Assembly (NCBI GenBank): GCA_014652975.1
Contig: BMZV01000001.1
Span: 1,039,320-1,103,319 of the forward strand
From: Kocuria marina
GTDB taxonomy: Bacteria > Actinomycetota > Actinomycetes > Actinomycetales > Micrococcaceae
DNA: 64,000 nucleotides
Direction: 5' to 3'
Part shown: in pieces, positions 63,954 through 64,000 of the stretch
Layout: every line of letters begins with the position of its first letter
How positions within the stretch are numbered: the first letter of the stretch is position 1
Notes under the pieces: model-generated
The model's input: only the letters and a program-made list of their open reading frames with translations
What the model was told of the DNA's origin: nothing
The model's database searches: none
Made by a program: the position numbers and the translations under genes

Positions 63954-64000
63954 TCCTGTCCTCAACCCTCCAGGCGATCGGTCTGTTCCTGGTTACCAAC
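63950..64000 (+). CDS. Start of a probable CadD-family cadmium resistance transporter (partial)
   Basis: Only 17 codons are in the window: a GTG start overlapping the cmtR stop, then ILSSTLQAIGLFLVTN. LQAIGLFxxTN is how CadD-family proteins begin (usually followed by IDD), and the CmtR-like partner supports it. Another small membrane transporter cannot be excluded. Confidence 0.5.
   Translation, partial: MILSSTLQAIGLFLVTN

Noticed and set aside
1..64000. rRNA or tRNA genes
   Set aside because: None recognised by conserved arms or typical sequence on either strand.

Overview
The window reads as chromosome of a high-G+C actinobacterium. Arsenate-mycothiol transferase, a CYP152 peroxygenase, an ACR3/ArsR arsenic locus and very GC-rich third positions fit the Micrococcaceae; Kocuria is my best guess, and this is inference only.

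1-36 kb is a metabolic chromosome segment. It opens with the broken end of a DyP-peroxidase gene fused to an encapsulin gene tail. Next comes a homoprotocatechuate (3,4-dihydroxyphenylacetate) meta-cleavage cluster: a flavin hydroxylase and a broken aromatic-acid transporter on the minus strand, divergent from FAH-RraA fusion, GntR regulator, aldehyde dehydrogenase, extradiol dioxygenase, hydratase (HpaH) and aldolase (HpaI). Two near-identical 12-bp sites overlap the putative -10 boxes of both divergent promoters. A second aromatic route at 14.7-18.4 kb has a LysR regulator and a single-chain maleylacetate reductase/hydroxyquinol 1,2-dioxygenase, which together would turn hydroxyquinol into 3-oxoadipate; the flavin hydroxylase beside it survives only as a C-terminal piece. 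The rest includes paired lipoproteins, sulfurtransferase, nitrilase-family amidase, oxidoreductase, epimerase, two CNNM/CorC-type proteins, a TetR/MFS efflux pair, a secreted M23 peptidase and a CYP152 P450. This half contains many genes shortened by internal deletions or frameshifts.

36-38.9 kb is a transition zone: a formaldehyde dehydrogenase gene with different codon use, then decayed plasmid-mobilisation genes including a relaxase fragment cut off exactly at 38858.

38.86-63.54 kb looks like one mobile element. It is bounded by a perfect 19-bp inverted repeat, and each end carries a closely related serine resolvase with a similar upstream res-like region. Cargo: a large arsenic locus (arsI, two arsR, a GNAT acetyltransferase, arsO, three arsC-type genes, trxB, a Cys-tailed flavoprotein, acr3), a 2081-residue protein with an N-terminal PD-(D/E)xK-like nuclease followed by a STAND-type P-loop ATPase (AVAST-like candidate antiphage sensor), a membrane/coiled-coil protein, an IS256-family element, a third resolvase, Mn catalase and an amino-acid permease.

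The right edge holds a CmtR-like Cd/Pb repressor overlapping the start of what is probably a CadD-type cadmium exporter.
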